NCBI RefSeq assembly: GCF_003075455.1
Contig: NZ_QDAE01000004.1
Span: 124,001-188,000, forward strand
DNA: 64,000 nt
Source: Arthrobacter sp. Bz4
GTDB lineage: Bacteria; Actinomycetota; Actinomycetes; Actinomycetales; Micrococcaceae
Direction of reading: 5' to 3'
The notes beneath the pieces were generated by a model. The model was not told the DNA's origin, searched no databases, and was given only the letters and a program-made list of their open reading frames with translations. This document shows positions 35,590 to 46,306 of this stretch, piece after piece; the first letter of the stretch is position 1, and each line of letters starts with the position of its first letter. Both the position numbers and the translations under genes were made by a program.

Positions 35590-36012
35590 TCAGTCCTGCG
35601 ATGTTCGAGACAGCACCCAGGTGTTAGTGGCATCCTGCCGTTCAAACGTGACCGTGGTAACCAGCGCCTGAATAAGAGCCAATCCACGACCTGACTCCGC
35701 GTCCTGGTCTGGAGTCCTCGGTTCCATCGACCCATACGGAGGCTTTGCATGATAGGCGCTGAGGCGAGCCCTTAGCTGTGAGGGCCGAACCTCAAGGTCC
35801 ACACTAATTTCCAGTGGGTCCTCACCGGCAGGTTCTGCGTGCTTGACTATGTTGGAGGTCGACTCAATTACCGCAGTGGTAAAGGTCATTTGATCCATGT
35901 CCTGGACCAAAGGGAGCTCACCCCAGAGGCTATCGAGCTCGTTATGAACCGCATCGACAGCGCTTTCGGTGGCCAAGCCGCGATAGCTCCGAGAAGCCAG
36001 GATGTCAGTCAT
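35590..36012 (-). CDS. RsbW/SpoIIAB-type ATP-binding anti-sigma or switch kinase
   Basis: 140 residues, GHKL (HATPase) fold with N-box AVIESTSNIVKHA and a G1 box near DAESGRGLALIQAL. Such proteins bind a sigma factor or target and phosphorylate a STAS antagonist. It overlaps the STAS gene stop by 8 nt, so the two form a two-gene operon. No sigma factor gene lies in the window, so the target is elsewhere or is not a sigma factor. Two SpoIIE-type phosphatases on the same strand upstream are probable activators. Confidence 0.8.
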   Translation of the reverse strand: MTDILASRSYRGLATESAVDAVHNELDSLWGELPLVQDMDQMTFTTAVIESTSNIVKHAEPAGEDPLEISVDLEVRPSQLRARLSAYHAKPPYGSMEPRTPDQDAESGRGLALIQALVTTVTFERQDATNTWVLSRTSQD

Positions 36013-36337
36013 TGCTGAACGCTTCTTCAGCTGTCGCGTATGGCGTCAGCACCTTGTCCATGCTGGTGAGTTGAAGCACCATCTTCACTTGCGGCTGAAC
36101 GGCCGCAATCCTCAGATCGCCGCCAGCCTGCCGTGCGGCCTTCAGGCAGCCGATAAGTGCTCCTAGCCCTGATGAATCCATGAACACCGCCTGTTCCAGG
36201 TTGACCACGATGCGTGTCGATCCATCAGAGATCAGCTCGGACACAAACTCCCGCAACTCCGGGGCAGAGACCATATTCAGGCGACCGTCCGCCTTGACCT
36301 CGGCATATGACTCCTTGGTCTCGTAACTGAATTTCAC
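36005..36337 (-). CDS. STAS-domain anti-anti-sigma factor
   Basis: 110 residues, SpoIIAA/RsbV-like. The phosphorylation-site motif AVFMDSSGLGALIGCL has its Ser in the DSSG loop at about residue 54. It is the partner of the HATPase encoded by the overlapping next gene. Phosphorylated by the kinase, it would be inactive; dephosphorylated by a PP2C phosphatase, it would sequester the kinase. ATG start at 36337. Confidence 0.87.
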   Translation of the reverse strand: MKFSYETKESYAEVKADGRLNMVSAPELREFVSELISDGSTRIVVNLEQAVFMDSSGLGALIGCLKAARQAGGDLRIAAVQPQVKMVLQLTSMDKVLTPYATAEEAFSND

Positions 36338-36435
36338 TTATTACCTCACATACCTACGACTTGCCACGGGCAAAAAGAATCTTCTAAAGCATTACATGAG
36401 CTACGCCATTAGTGATGCATCCAAACAAATTGGGG

Positions 36436-37629
36436 TCAGTCCCTGCGCAGGATCAAAACGGTCACGTCGTCGGTGGGGGTGCCCGCGCTGCTGATGAGCA
36501 GGTCGAGATCGGCAGAGAGGTTGTCGCTGGAGGATAGTTTCGCCAACTCGCAGGCGAGCTCGTCAAGGTTTTCGTTAAGCAGTTCAAGGAGACCGTCGCT
36601 GGGGATAACGAGCGCATCGCCCGAGTCGAGGGTAAATGTGTGGGTGTTCCACTGCAGGCCCGGCATGATGCCCAGAGGGCCGCTGCCGGTAGCGAGTCGG
36701 CGGGCTCCGGCGCCGGCCGGAACGTGGTGCGCCAGCCCATGACCGGCATCCGCATAGGTCACAATCCCTGTGACAGGGTCGAGTTCGCCGTGGAATGCAG
36801 TGACGAAACTTTCAGTCCGCGCGAGGTTATCGATAAGTTCCCTGGATACCGTGGTCAGGGCTGATGCCGGATCAACGTCCGCGGTAGCCCTCAGGCCAGC
36901 CCGGATAGTGGCGGTGAGGATCGCCGGGCCGGTGCCCTTGCCCATGACATCCGCCAAGGTAAAACGGAATCGGCCGTTCACAAGGTCCCAGTCGTAGAAA
37001 TCGCCGGAAAGATCACCGGCCGGGCGGAATGCGGCGGTGATGGTGTAACCGGGGATAGGCGGAGCCTGCTCAGGCAGGTGCGCTTGCTGGATTCTGGCGC
37101 CGTTCCTCAGGTCGGTGCGGACATTGATCTCGCGTTGGACGATAGCGGCAAGATCCTGCAGTACTTTTTCCTGTTCCCCATTGAACGCGCGGGGCTCCTG
37201 GTCGCTGATACAAAGCGTGCCAATGTTATGACCGCCTGGACCTTGCAGGGGCTGTCCTGCATAGAATCGGATGTTGGGTAGGCCTACCACATAGGGGTTG
37301 GTCCTGAACCGTTCGTCCTCCTCGGCGTCCTCAACCACGAGGGTGTCGGGGGTCATGATGGTGTGGGTGCAGAATGATTCAGCCCTTGGCCCGTTCACCT
37401 CCAGGTTGCCAGCGATCGATTTGAGGAACTGCCTGTCCTCGGCGATGAGCGAGACCGAAGCGGCACTGACACCGAAGAGCTTCTGGGCCAGCCTGGTGAT
37501 CCGGTCGAATCCCTCTTCGGCCGGGGTGTCGAGTAATCCCGTGTCGGCGAGGGATTCGAGTCTTTCAGCTTCACCCTTTGGCAGCGCAGGGAGGTCCCGT
37601 CTCTGGAGGTCGAGCACGGACTCATTCAC
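36436..37629 (-). CDS. GAF domain-SpoIIE-type PP2C phosphatase
   Basis: 397 residues. The N-terminal GAF sensor (about 20-165) has DRITRLAQKLFGVSAASVSL, DRQFLKSIAG and FYAGQPLQGPGGHNIGTLCI. The PP2C/SpoIIE domain (about 205-395) has AAFRPAGDLSGDFYDW, FTLADVMGKGTGPAI, YADAGHGLAH and PTDDVTVLILRRD with the metal Asp residues. It dephosphorylates a STAS protein, most likely the one encoded next. It lies 98 nt upstream of the STAS gene on the same strand. The signal read by GAF is unknown. Confidence 0.87.
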   Translation of the reverse strand: MNESVLDLQRRDLPALPKGEAERLESLADTGLLDTPAEEGFDRITRLAQKLFGVSAASVSLIAEDRQFLKSIAGNLEVNGPRAESFCTHTIMTPDTLVVEDAEEDERFRTNPYVVGLPNIRFYAGQPLQGPGGHNIGTLCISDQEPRAFNGEQEKVLQDLAAIVQREINVRTDLRNGARIQQAHLPEQAPPIPGYTITAAFRPAGDLSGDFYDWDLVNGRFRFTLADVMGKGTGPAILTATIRAGLRATADVDPASALTTVSRELIDNLARTESFVTAFHGELDPVTGIVTYADAGHGLAHHVPAGAGARRLATGSGPLGIMPGLQWNTHTFTLDSGDALVIPSDGLLELLNENLDELACELAKLSSSDNLSADLDLLISSAGTPTDDVTVLILRRD

Positions 37630-37736
37630 GCGGATACTTGCCCTTCATAGTGTCGGCCGCGGGGCGGCTGATCAGGTTAATACACATCGATCGTAACCGT
37701 TCTGGGTTCACGTCAAGGTGAAGGAAGCGACTTTTG

Positions 37737-39050
37737 TCAGGAGCTGCCAGCCAGCTGATGGCCGCTTGGCTCTAGATCATTCGGCCGCGCGGCCTGCTCA
37801 GCGGTTCTGCGCACGGCGAGGACGGTCACGTCATCAGGGTTATTGGTGGTCAAAGCAAGCTTTTGTACCGTCTCCACTATGTCTTTGGCAGAGGTGGCGG
37901 TGAGTGCCAGCTGAGCGATTTCGTCGATGGCAGCCAGGGTGCCGTCGTACAGGTCCAGCACTCCGTCACTGAGGCTGACAATCATGTCTCCGGGACCCAA
38001 CCAAATCTCGAAAGAATTCCAGGTGGATTCCGGAAGTAGTCCAACGGGAAGTTCCCTTGAGGAGAGCCTTTCCCAACTGTCGTCTGCACGGATGAGTAAG
38101 GTCAGCCCGTGGCCCGCGTCTGAAAACAGGACACGCCCGTCCGAGGCGCGGAGGCGCGCGTGGAAGATCGTGGCGAATGAGGCTGCCTGGCTTAGTTCTG
38201 TTGTCAGGCAATCTGATGTGAGGCTGAGGGCAACGGCCGGATCTTCGCTGTTTCTCGCGCTGCGGATCACAGCGCGGGTGGTTGCGGCGATCATTCCTGC
38301 GCCTGCACCTTTGCCCATGACGTCCCCCAGAGTGAACCCGAGACCTCCGTCGATCTCATACCAGTCGAAGAAGTCTCCGCCAACAGCCTTGGAAGGGACG
38401 CACGCACCGGCGGTTTCGTAACCAGTCAACAGTGCTGCTTCTTTTGGCAAAAGATAACCCTGAATTTCAGCAGCCCGGCTCAGTTCCTCAGCGGAGGCTG
38501 CGGCCTGTGCCCTTGCGGACTTCAGGCGCCTGCGCGCTCTGGAAGCCAACTCATTGACAACTCCTGCAGCCAGCGAAAAAACAATCACACTGTAAAAACC
38601 ACGAAGCAGCTCGTTCGGGTTGTCGTCTGTGCCAGCGCCCAAGGCGAAGGGCACGAGAATAGCCACGGCAGCGCCGAGAGCAGCGTAAAGAATGAACCGT
38701 CTACCTTCGATCGCGGCCAACCACAGAATGGGAAGGAGTACCAGGGAAGCATAGATTGACTGACTGTCACCTGTCCCGTGACGAAGCAGCCCTGCTGCGA
38801 GGAAGTCCGCGGCAGGAATGAGTAGCAACAAACGCGGCGTGGACTGCCGTGAAACGATCACAGCCCACAGCGTTGCGGCGACTATCAGTACGGTGCCAGC
38901 AACCAGGGACGGCCAACTGCTGACCGTGAGGGTCGAAATGAAACTGCTCATCAGTGCTGCGGCCAGGAAAAGCACAGCAATGGGAAGCTGTTTAGCCAAC
39001 GGCGAGACATCATAAGATCCTGGAAGATGTCGAACAGGACCAAAGGTCAT
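37737..39050 (-). CDS. Membrane SpoIIE-type PP2C phosphatase
   Basis: 437 residues from ATG 39050 (AAAGGA upstream). The N-terminal half has about six hydrophobic helices (for example IAVLFLAAALMSSFISTLTV and LLLLIPAADFLAAGLL). A short coiled linker (ASRARRRLKSARAQAAASAE) joins it to a PP2C domain with CVPSKAVGGDFFDWYE, FTLGDVMGKGAGAGMI, SDAGHGLTLL and NPDDVTVLAVRR. It is the second phosphatase feeding the STAS switch, with membrane input rather than GAF input. It sits 108 nt upstream of the GAF phosphatase gene on the same strand. Confidence 0.85.
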   Translation of the reverse strand: MTFGPVRHLPGSYDVSPLAKQLPIAVLFLAAALMSSFISTLTVSSWPSLVAGTVLIVAATLWAVIVSRQSTPRLLLLIPAADFLAAGLLRHGTGDSQSIYASLVLLPILWLAAIEGRRFILYAALGAAVAILVPFALGAGTDDNPNELLRGFYSVIVFSLAAGVVNELASRARRRLKSARAQAAASAEELSRAAEIQGYLLPKEAALLTGYETAGACVPSKAVGGDFFDWYEIDGGLGFTLGDVMGKGAGAGMIAATTRAVIRSARNSEDPAVALSLTSDCLTTELSQAASFATIFHARLRASDGRVLFSDAGHGLTLLIRADDSWERLSSRELPVGLLPESTWNSFEIWLGPGDMIVSLSDGVLDLYDGTLAAIDEIAQLALTATSAKDIVETVQKLALTTNNPDDVTVLAVRRTAEQAARPNDLEPSGHQLAGSS

Positions 39051-39211
39051 GCTGTAGTTCCTTTCATAAATGCCGGTAGTCCGCAGTTCGCAGCATGTCA
39101 CCCCAACCTAGAACGCAGTACCAAGCCTGCTTGATCCTACCTAGGAAGTCTCTGATTCCTACCGCGGGGAAGGTGCAAAGAACAACTTGGGGGCACAATC
39201 GTGATCAGAAA

Positions 39212-39248
39212 ATTGTTGAACAATACCTTGCGTAGATTGTTCAACAAC
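39212..39248 (+). promoter_or_regulatory. Two palindromic operators before the NRAMP-like gene
   Basis: ATTGTTGAACAAT (39212-39224) and ATTGTTCAACAAC (39236-39248) have centres 24 nt apart, about two helical turns. The same 13-bp palindrome occurs at 46307-46319 upstream of pxpA. They are most likely sites for the GntR regulator encoded at 41303-42034. Confidence 0.7.
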
Positions 39249-39309
39249 CTGTAGGGTCGTCTCCACTACTAAATGTGACTCCAGTCACCTTGAAGTTACG
39301 GACGGGCCC

Positions 39310-40527
39310 ATGGCAGATACCGAGAACAAACCGAAGCTGAGCTCCTCTGCTCGGCGCACCGCGCTCCTGGGAGCCATGTTCCTCATGGCGACCAGCGCCA
39401 TTGGGCCTGGCTTCATCACCCAGACCACAGTGTTCACCGCCCAGATCGGCGCAGCGTTCGCGTTCGCCATCCTGGCGTCGATCCTCATCGACATCGCCGT
39501 GCAGATGAATGTCTGGCGGGTCATCGGTGTTTCCGGGTTGCGTGCCCATGAGCTCGGCAACAAGGTCCTTCCCGGCGTGGGTTGGTTCCTGGCAGGTCTG
39601 GTCTTCATTGGCGGGGTGGTCTTCAACATCGGCAACATCGCCGGCACCGGGCTCGGCGCCAACGCGATGCTCGGTATCGACCCGAAGATTGGCGGCGCGA
39701 TCTCCGCCCTCATCGCCATCATGATTTTCGTCAGCAAAAAGGCTGGCATGGCGTTGGACCGGATTGTGGTGTTCCTCGGCGCCATCATGATCCTCCTGAT
39801 GATCTACGTGGCCATTGTCGCCGCTCCTCCCGTTGGCGAGGCCCTCAAAAACGCGATCCTCCCCGAACAGATCGACTTCCTCATCATCACCACCCTGGTC
39901 GGCGGCACCGTTGGTGGCTACATCACCTACGCCGGTGCCCACCGCATGCTCGACTCCGGGGTCACCGGTCCGGACAACGTCGGGGAAATCACCCGCAGCT
40001 CGGTGATCGGCATCCTGGTCACCGGAGTTATGCGGGTGCTGCTGTTTCTGGCGATCTTCGGCGTCGTTGCCGGCGGTGCGGTGCTGACCAGCGACAACAT
40101 GGCCGCAGAGGCCTTCGGTATTGCGGCCGGCGAGATTGGCATGCGGGTCTTCGGCATCGTCCTCTGGGCCGCCGCAATCACGTCGGTGATCGGTGCCGCG
40201 TTCACCTCGGTCTCCTTCATCACCACTTCAAAGACTCCCGAACGCAAACGGAACCTCATTACGGTTGCCTTCATCGCCGGTTGCGCCGTGGCCTACCTGT
40301 TCCTTGGCCAGGCACCACAGGAACTGCTGATCTTCGCAGGCGCATTCAATGGTCTGATTCTGCCGGTCGGCTTCGGCGTGCTGCTTTTTGTTGCCTGGCG
40401 CCGCCGCGACCTGATGCACGGTTACGTCTACCCCAAGTGGCTGCTGATTGTCGGCATCATCACCTGGTTCCTCACCCTGTTCCTCGGCTACACCTCCATC
40501 ACCGGGCTGGCAAAGCTGTGGGGCTGA
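39310..40527 (+). CDS. NRAMP-like transporter of the 5-oxoproline locus (YcsG-type)
   Basis: 405 residues, about 11 transmembrane helices, NRAMP superfamily. The helix-1 metal motif DPGN of true metal transporters is replaced by SAIGPGFI, and the helix-6 MPH motif is not seen ([13 protein letters not shown] in the matching area), so metal transport is doubtful. Bacillus YcsG has the same genome context, and uptake of 5-oxoproline or a related compound is a sensible inference. The ATG lies 60 nt past two operators. The next gene overlaps its stop by 10 nt. Confidence 0.82.
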   Translation: MADTENKPKLSSSARRTALLGAMFLMATSAIGPGFITQTTVFTAQIGAAFAFAILASILIDIAVQMNVWRVIGVSGLRAHELGNKVLPGVGWFLAGLVFIGGVVFNIGNIAGTGLGANAMLGIDPKIGGAISALIAIMIFVSKKAGMALDRIVVFLGAIMILLMIYVAIVAAPPVGEALKNAILPEQIDFLIITTLVGGTVGGYITYAGAHRMLDSGVTGPDNVGEITRSSVIGILVTGVMRVLLFLAIFGVVAGGAVLTSDNMAAEAFGIAAGEIGMRVFGIVLWAAAITSVIGAAFTSVSFITTSKTPERKRNLITVAFIAGCAVAYLFLGQAPQELLIFAGAFNGLILPVGFGVLLFVAWRRRDLMHGYVYPKWLLIVGIITWFLTLFLGYTSITGLAKLWG

Positions 40528-41318
40528 TCAAGCTGCCGGCTGAGCCCGCGGCGATGCTGCCCGCCGACGCGCGCGCCGCCTTCCGCGCCGGACTGGTGAG
40601 CCCGACGTCGGGCTGGTCCCGCGGCTACGCGCAGGTGAACGTGTTGGCGATCCCGCGGGCGCAGGCGTTCGATCTGCTCCTTTTCGCCCAGCGCAATCCG
40701 AAGCCGTGCCCCATCCTCGGAGTGCTGGAGCCGGGTGAAACCTCCGGGCCGCTGCTGGCCGGCGGCGACATCCGGACCGACGTCCCCAAGTACACCGTCT
40801 ATCACGACGGCGTCCTGGTGGACGAGCCCACCGACATTACCGAGCACTGGCGCGATGACCTGGTGACGTTCCTGTTCGGTTGCTCCTTCACCTTCGAGAC
40901 CGCGCTGCAGGACGGCGGCGTCCGGATTGCGCACATCGACCAGGGCGTGAACGTGCCGATGTACCGGACGAACCGGGAGGCAGCCCCCGCTGGCGCCATG
41001 TCCGGGCCGCTGGTGGTGTCCATGCGCCCGGTTCCAGCAGCCCAGGTGGCCGACGCCGTCCGCATCACCTCCCGCTACCCGGCCGTTCACGGAGCACCCG
41101 TGCACGTGGGGAATCCGGCGGAGTTGGGTGTCGACCTGGGTTCGCCGGACTTCGGCGACGCCGTGCAAATCCCCGAGGGTCACCTTCCGGTGTTCTGGGC
41201 TTGCGGGGTCACCCCGCAGGCGGCGGTGATGCAGTCACGGCCGCCGCTGGCGATCGGCCACGCACCGGGACACATGCTCATCACCGACGCGCGGGACAGC
41301 GATTACCTGGTGCCCTGA
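40518..41318 (+). CDS. DUF1445/YcsI-family putative hydro-lyase
   Basis: 266 residues from GTG 40518, overlapping the transporter gene end; ATG 40554 is an alternative. Family landmarks are [87 protein letters not shown] and [12 protein letters not shown]. YcsI homologues (related to mitochondrial D-glutamate cyclase, which makes 5-oxo-D-proline reversibly) are routinely linked to pxpABC. It converges on the GntR gene with a 16-nt overlap of the 3' ends. Confidence 0.85.
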   Translation: MGLIKLPAEPAAMLPADARAAFRAGLVSPTSGWSRGYAQVNVLAIPRAQAFDLLLFAQRNPKPCPILGVLEPGETSGPLLAGGDIRTDVPKYTVYHDGVLVDEPTDITEHWRDDLVTFLFGCSFTFETALQDGGVRIAHIDQGVNVPMYRTNREAAPAGAMSGPLVVSMRPVPAAQVADAVRITSRYPAVHGAPVHVGNPAELGVDLGSPDFGDAVQIPEGHLPVFWACGVTPQAAVMQSRPPLAIGHAPGHMLITDARDSDYLVP

Positions 41319-42034
41319 CTGGTGACGTCCTGGGACGCTTCGTCCGCGAGGTGGCCCAGGAGCTCGGCCTCAGCCGAGTCCAGGTAGGCGCGCAGCCCCG
41401 CGGCGGCTTCGTCACGCTGCCCGGCCCGGAGCCGCTCGACCAGCTGCACGTTGCGGTCCACGTAGTGGCTGTGAAAGTCGGGCGCGGAGGCCATGGCATA
41501 AAACACGAGGCGCATTTCGGCGAGGACCCGGTCCATCAGGGTGCGCAGCGATTCGCTGCCGGTCAGGCCGACGACGGCGCTGTGCAGTGCCTGATTGGCG
41601 TCGGCCATGTCGGGCACCGATCCGGCATCGCGCGCCGCCTGGGCCCGGCGGACAATGGCTCCCATGTTCTCAAGGACCTCGGGGGTGACCTCGCCCCACA
41701 GGGCGGCGGCGGGTTCGATCATCCGGCGGACGCGGTAAATCTCGCGTACCTCCTCGGCTCCCGGGGACGCCACAAACACGCCGCGATTGGGGATCCGCGT
41801 GACAATCGACTCGCCGGCAAGCGTGGAGAACGCTTCACGCAAGGTATTGCGGGAGACCCCGAGCGCCGTCGACAACGACTGCTCCGACAACTTGGACCCC
41901 GGCGTCAGCTCACCTGCGGCGATCCGACCCCGCAGGACGGTCGCGATCCACGCCGCCGTATGCGCGTGCTCGGCCGAACCCGAACCCGTTGGCTCGTTGT
42001 CCAGTTCCGCTGCTGCCTCTAAAACCATTGCCAT
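41303..42034 (-). CDS. GntR-family (FCD) regulator of the 5-oxoproline locus
   Basis: 243 residues. Winged helix with [36 protein letters not shown] and NRGVFVASP, then the FCD domain ([44 protein letters not shown] with ligand/metal His). It is the last gene of the minus-strand operon pxpA-pxpBC-carboxylase-gntR. The shared palindrome TTGTT(C/G)AACAA upstream of both operons is its probable operator. Confidence 0.87.
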   Translation of the reverse strand: MAMVLEAAAELDNEPTGSGSAEHAHTAAWIATVLRGRIAAGELTPGSKLSEQSLSTALGVSRNTLREAFSTLAGESIVTRIPNRGVFVASPGAEEVREIYRVRRMIEPAAALWGEVTPEVLENMGAIVRRAQAARDAGSVPDMADANQALHSAVVGLTGSESLRTLMDRVLAEMRLVFYAMASAPDFHSHYVDRNVQLVERLRAGQRDEAAAGLRAYLDSAEAELLGHLADEASQDVTSQGTR

Positions 42035-42059
42035 CCCCCAACGTCGTCAACAACAGATG

Positions 42060-43832
42060 CTAGCCGACCGTGCTGAGAACCTTCCCCAGGACTTCTCCAC
42101 GTGCGACGGCGCCACCCGGCTCCTGCCCGCCCCGCTGGAACGTGCCGGCCGACGTGGAGAGCACCTCGGTTTCCATTTTCATGGCCTCCACGACGGCGAC
42201 GGGCTGGCCCGCGGTGATCGTGGCGCCGTCGTCGGCCAGCCACTTCACCAGGGTGCCGCCCATCGAGGCGGTGACTGCGCCGTCGTCGTTGGTTGCAGTG
42301 TCGGGGGACTGCGCGGTGGCGCTTCCGTTAGCGTTGCCGCCACCGTTCATCAGCGCGGCGAAAACCTCCGGCGGCAAGCCCAGCTGGACCGCTTTGCCGT
42401 CGATTTCCACGGTGAGGGTTTCCCTGCGGGCGAGTGGACCAGTGGTGCCACTCGACAACGCGGCGTCCAACCGTTCAGCGAAGGCATTCTCGATCCACGT
42501 GGTGTAGACGCCGAGCCGTTCCGGGTTGGTGAAGTCGGGGTCCCGCACCACCGCCCGGTGGAAAGGAATCACCGTGGGGAGGCCTTCGATCCGCAGTTCG
42601 TCGAGCGCAGCGCGGGCCCGGCGGAGAGCCTGCGGCCGGTCTTCGCCGTGAACGATGAGCTTGGCCATCAGGGAGTCGTACTCGGCGGGGACGCTGGAGC
42701 CGGAGCGCACCCCGGTGTCCACGCGGATGCCCGCACCGGTGGGCGCCTCGAATATGTCGATCGGGCCTGGGGAGGGCAGGAACCCGCGGCCGGCGTCCTC
42801 GGCGTTGAGCCGGAACTCGATGGCGTGGCCCTGCGGCGCCGGATCCTCGGTGATGCTGACGGGCAGGCCGGCGGCGATCCGGAACTGCTCGCGGACCAGG
42901 TCGATGCCCGACGTCGCCTCGGTCACCGGATGCTCCACCTGCAGGCGGGTGTTGACCTCCAGGAAGGAGATCACGCCGTCGGGCGCCACCAGATACTCAA
43001 CTGTGCCCGCGCTGGTGTACCCGGCCTCGCGGCAGATGGCGCGGGCCGACTCGTGGATGCGGCTGCGCTGATCATCGGTCAGGAATGGGGCGGGGGCTTC
43101 TTCAACGAGCTTCTGGTTGCGGCGCTGCAGGGAGCAGTCGCGGGTCCCGACGACGACGACGTTGCCGTGCGTATCGGCGAGGATCTGCGCCTCGACGTGA
43201 CGCGGCTTGTCGAGGAACCGTTCGGCGAAGCACTCGCCGCGCCCGAACGCGACGGTGGCTTCGCGGACCGCCGACTCGAACGCGTCGTCGATATCTTCCA
43301 TCCGGTGGGCTATCCGCATCCCGCGACCGCCGCCGCCGTACGCAGCCTTGATGGCGACGGGGACGCCGAACTCCTCGGCAAAGGCCCGGACTTCCTCGGC
43401 GTTGGCGACCGGTCCGTCGGATCCGGGGACCAGCGGGGCGCCGACCTTGACCGCGATCTCGCGGGCGGTGACCTTGTTGCCGAGGCTGCGGATGGCATCG
43501 GGTGACGGGCCGATCCAGATCAGTCCGGCGTCCTGCACGGCGTCGGCGAAGTCGGCGTTCTCGGAGAGGAAGCCGTAGCCGGGGTGCACGGCGTCGGCGT
43601 CGGCCTGCTTCGCGATGGCGAGGAGCTTGTCCATGTTGAGGTACGTGTCGGCGCTGGCCGACCCACCGAGGGCGTAGGCCTCGTCGCTGAGGCGGACGTG
43701 GAGGGCGTCGGCGTCGGGCTCGGAGTACACGGCCACCGAGGTCAGCTCCGCGTCGGTGCACGCGCGGGCGATGCGGACAGCGATTTCCCCGCGATTGGCG
43801 ATCAGGACCTTCTTCATGGTTGCTACTTTCAC
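42060..43832 (-). CDS. Biotin carboxylase fused to biotin carboxyl carrier domain
   Basis: 590 residues. The biotin carboxylase part (about 1-450) has [45 protein letters not shown] (ATP loop), [16 protein letters not shown] and the C-terminal domain. The carrier domain at the end has the biotin site [11 protein letters not shown]. It resembles the alpha subunit of acyl-CoA carboxylases but has no beta-subunit gene nearby. Location inside a pxpABC operon is common in bacteria and suggests a role in 5-oxoproline metabolism that is not established. GTG 43832 overlaps the PxpBC stop; ATG 43817 is the more conventional start. Confidence 0.9.
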   Translation of the reverse strand: MKVATMKKVLIANRGEIAVRIARACTDAELTSVAVYSEPDADALHVRLSDEAYALGGSASADTYLNMDKLLAIAKQADADAVHPGYGFLSENADFADAVQDAGLIWIGPSPDAIRSLGNKVTAREIAVKVGAPLVPGSDGPVANAEEVRAFAEEFGVPVAIKAAYGGGGRGMRIAHRMEDIDDAFESAVREATVAFGRGECFAERFLDKPRHVEAQILADTHGNVVVVGTRDCSLQRRNQKLVEEAPAPFLTDDQRSRIHESARAICREAGYTSAGTVEYLVAPDGVISFLEVNTRLQVEHPVTEATSGIDLVREQFRIAAGLPVSITEDPAPQGHAIEFRLNAEDAGRGFLPSPGPIDIFEAPTGAGIRVDTGVRSGSSVPAEYDSLMAKLIVHGEDRPQALRRARAALDELRIEGLPTVIPFHRAVVRDPDFTNPERLGVYTTWIENAFAERLDAALSSGTTGPLARRETLTVEIDGKAVQLGLPPEVFAALMNGGGNANGSATAQSPDTATNDDGAVTASMGGTLVKWLADDGATITAGQPVAVVEAMKMETEVLSTSAGTFQRGGQEPGGAVARGEVLGKVLSTVG

Positions 43833-45499
43833 GAGCTTCGGGTGGTGATCGGGTGCTGTGTCTTTGTCAGGGGTCGCAGAGTCTCCGGGTCCACTGACTC
43901 GAACCGCAGCATCGTTCCGGGCGGCAGCTGGGCCGCGATCGGCAGGTCATCGGGGACGACGACGCCGATCACCGGATACCCGCCGGTCACCGGATGGTCG
44001 GCCAGGAACAGTACGGGCAGCCCCGAGGGCGGCACCTGCAGCGATCCGGCGACGACTCCTTCGCTGGGAAGTTCATCGGCAGTGAGGCGTTCGAGCGGGG
44101 CTGCGGCATCCTGGTTCTCGTCCGTGGCGAGCCGGACGCCGATCCGGTTCGATTCGGCGGTCACGGTCCAGGTCTGGCTGGTGATTGCTGTCTGGGATAC
44201 GTCAGTGAACCAGTCGTGCCGGGGGCCGCCGGTGATCCGCAGGAGCACAGGGGTTTCCAAACCCAGCCGGACGGCGTCGGGGAGCGTCGACGGTTCCGCT
44301 GCGCCGACCGTGCGGCCCTGGTCAATTGCCCCAATTGGCAGGACCACCCCGGCTGCGAGGGGATCCGGTCCGATCCCCGACATCACATCGGTGGACCGGC
44401 TGCCCAGCACTTCGGGCACATCGATTCCGCCGCGGATGGCCAGGTAGGTGCGGAGCCCGGCGTCGGGCTGGTCGAGGGTGAGGGTTTCGCCGTCGTGCAG
44501 CGCGAACGGTGAACACATCGGTGCCGTGCGGGTGTTGTCGCCGCCGGCGTCGTTGGTGGTGCTGATCTCGGCGGGTGTGATGGCTCCCGCCAGGGCGAGC
44601 GTGAGTTCGCCGTGGGCCCGGACGGTGAGGCCGCCGAGGATAGTTTCGATCACCGCGTCGCCCGGTGCGTTGCCGACCAGCCGGTTGGCTTGGCGGGCGC
44701 TCGCGGTATCGGCGGCGCCGGCTTTGGAGACGCCGACGTCGCCGAGGCCGGGGCGGCCCAGATCCTGGATGAGCGACTGCGGTCCTGGCGTGAGGATCTC
44801 GAGCGAATGACCGGTTTCGTTGGGCGCGTCCGTCGACGTCCCCGCACCGGATACTGGGTCTGACACCGTGACCGTTTCCCGCACAGCCACGTACTGCACG
44901 GCGGTGCCCGGACGGAGCAGTGCCGGTTGGTCCCGACCCAGATCCCAGAGGCGGGACGCGGTCCTGCCGATCAGCTGCCAGCCGCCGGGGGAGCGCCGCG
45001 GATAGACGGCCGAGAAGTTGCCGGCCAGCGCCACCGCTCCGGCGGGGACGGCGGTGCGTGGTGAGGTGCGGCGGGGAACGGTGAGCGTCTCGTTCTCGCC
45101 GACCAGGTACGCGAATCCGGGGGCGAAGCCGCCAAACGCAGCCGTCCACAGTTGGCCGGTGTGCGCGGCAATGACACCGTCAGGTTCGAGGCCTGTGAGG
45201 CGGCCCACTTCGGCGAGGTCGTCGCCGTCGTACACCACCTCGATCCGCACCGGATCGCCGACCGGCGCTGAGTCAGTGGCCGGTGATGTGTCCAGTTGCG
45301 CGACGGCGGTCCGGGCGGCGCGGGCGCTGGTGCCGGAATCGAAGACGGCGAGCACGGTCCGGGCGGCGGCGAGGACGTCGACCTGCCCACGGAGTGGGTG
45401 CTGCTGCAGGTGGGCGTGGACCGCGAGGACCGATTCGAGCGATTCGAGTTGGATCAGGAGGGCGCGGGGCCCGGCCCAGCGAATCTCGGGAGGGGTCAC
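43829..45499 (-). CDS. Fused 5-oxoprolinase subunits B and C (PxpB-PxpC)
   Basis: 556 residues. Residues about 1-210 match PxpB/KipI ([45 protein letters not shown]). About 230-550 match PxpC/KipA or the urea amidolyase-related domain ([51 protein letters not shown]). The linker is Thr/Asp-rich. Together with PxpA it forms the ATP-dependent 5-oxoprolinase that opens pyroglutamate to glutamate. The separate pxpB and pxpC genes of E. coli are fused here. GTG start overlaps the pxpA stop by 4 nt. Confidence 0.9.
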   Translation of the reverse strand: MTPPEIRWAGPRALLIQLESLESVLAVHAHLQQHPLRGQVDVLAAARTVLAVFDSGTSARAARTAVAQLDTSPATDSAPVGDPVRIEVVYDGDDLAEVGRLTGLEPDGVIAAHTGQLWTAAFGGFAPGFAYLVGENETLTVPRRTSPRTAVPAGAVALAGNFSAVYPRRSPGGWQLIGRTASRLWDLGRDQPALLRPGTAVQYVAVRETVTVSDPVSGAGTSTDAPNETGHSLEILTPGPQSLIQDLGRPGLGDVGVSKAGAADTASARQANRLVGNAPGDAVIETILGGLTVRAHGELTLALAGAITPAEISTTNDAGGDNTRTAPMCSPFALHDGETLTLDQPDAGLRTYLAIRGGIDVPEVLGSRSTDVMSGIGPDPLAAGVVLPIGAIDQGRTVGAAEPSTLPDAVRLGLETPVLLRITGGPRHDWFTDVSQTAITSQTWTVTAESNRIGVRLATDENQDAAAPLERLTADELPSEGVVAGSLQVPPSGLPVLFLADHPVTGGYPVIGVVVPDDLPIAAQLPPGTMLRFESVDPETLRPLTKTQHPITTRSS

Positions 45500-46254
45500 A
45501 CGAAGCTCCGGATGTCGATGCCAGCGGCCTCAAGATCGCGGCGGACGGCGGCGGACATGGAGACCGCGCCGGTGGTGTCGCCGTGGAGGCAGATGCTTTC
45601 GGCGGTGGTCTTCAGGGTTGAGCCGTCGCGGGCGATGATGACTCCCTCGGTGGCGAGGCGGACCATGTTGGCGGCGACCTCGTCCTCGTCGTGGAGGACG
45701 GCTCCGGGTTCGCGGCGTGAGACCAGGGTGCCGTCGGGGTTGTAGGCGCGGTCGGCGAAGGCTTCGGCCACGCCGCGGAGGCCCGCCTTCTCTGCTGCGT
45801 CGAGGGCTACCGACCCGGGGAGGAGCAGTAGTGGGAGGTCGCCGCCGAACGCCTTGACGGCGTCGACCACTGCCTGGGCCTGTACCTCGTGGGTGACGAT
45901 GGTGTTGTAGAGGGCGCCGTGGGGTTTGACGTATTTGATGGTGCCGCCTGCGGCCCGGGAGATCGCGTCGAGGGCGCCGATTTGGTACAGCACGTCGTCG
46001 GCGAGCTCTGTGGAGGAGAGGTCGAGGAAGCGGCGGCCGAATCCGGCCAGGTCCCGGTATCCGACATGGGCGCCGATGGTGACGCCGGCTTCGACGGCGT
46101 CCCGGCAGGTCTGCGCGATGGTGGAGGGGTCCCCGGCGTGGAAGCCGCAGGCGACGTTGGCGCTGGAAACGGAGCGGAAGATGGCGGCGTCGTCGCCCAT
46201 GGTCCAGTTTCCGAATGATTCGCCGACGTCGCTGTTGAGGTCGATGTACACCAT
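45496..46254 (-). CDS. pxpA: 5-oxoprolinase subunit A (PxpA, LamB/YcsF family)
   Basis: 252 residues, normal length. The YcsF signature is present throughout: [62 protein letters not shown] and [12 protein letters not shown]. It acts in the cytosol with PxpB and PxpC to hydrolyse 5-oxoproline with ATP. ATG 46254 has GAGG 7 nt before it. It is the first gene of the operon; a perfect palindromic operator lies 53 nt upstream. Confidence 0.93.
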   Translation of the reverse strand: MVYIDLNSDVGESFGNWTMGDDAAIFRSVSSANVACGFHAGDPSTIAQTCRDAVEAGVTIGAHVGYRDLAGFGRRFLDLSSTELADDVLYQIGALDAISRAAGGTIKYVKPHGALYNTIVTHEVQAQAVVDAVKAFGGDLPLLLLPGSVALDAAEKAGLRGVAEAFADRAYNPDGTLVSRREPGAVLHDEDEVAANMVRLATEGVIIARDGSTLKTTAESICLHGDTTGAVSMSAAVRRDLEAAGIDIRSFV

Positions 46255-46306
46255 TGTGATCCTCGTCTCTCCTGAGTGGTCTCTCTAGGATGCACGAGTT
46301 TAACGG

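Noticed and set aside
39582-40517. Open frame upstream of the YcsI gene in the same frame
   Set aside because: His/Arg-rich out-of-frame reading of the NRAMP-like gene; only the part from 40518 is YcsI.
42043-42055. Further operator copy before the GntR gene
   Set aside because: GTCAACAACA is only a degenerate half-site, and the gene lies inside an operon.
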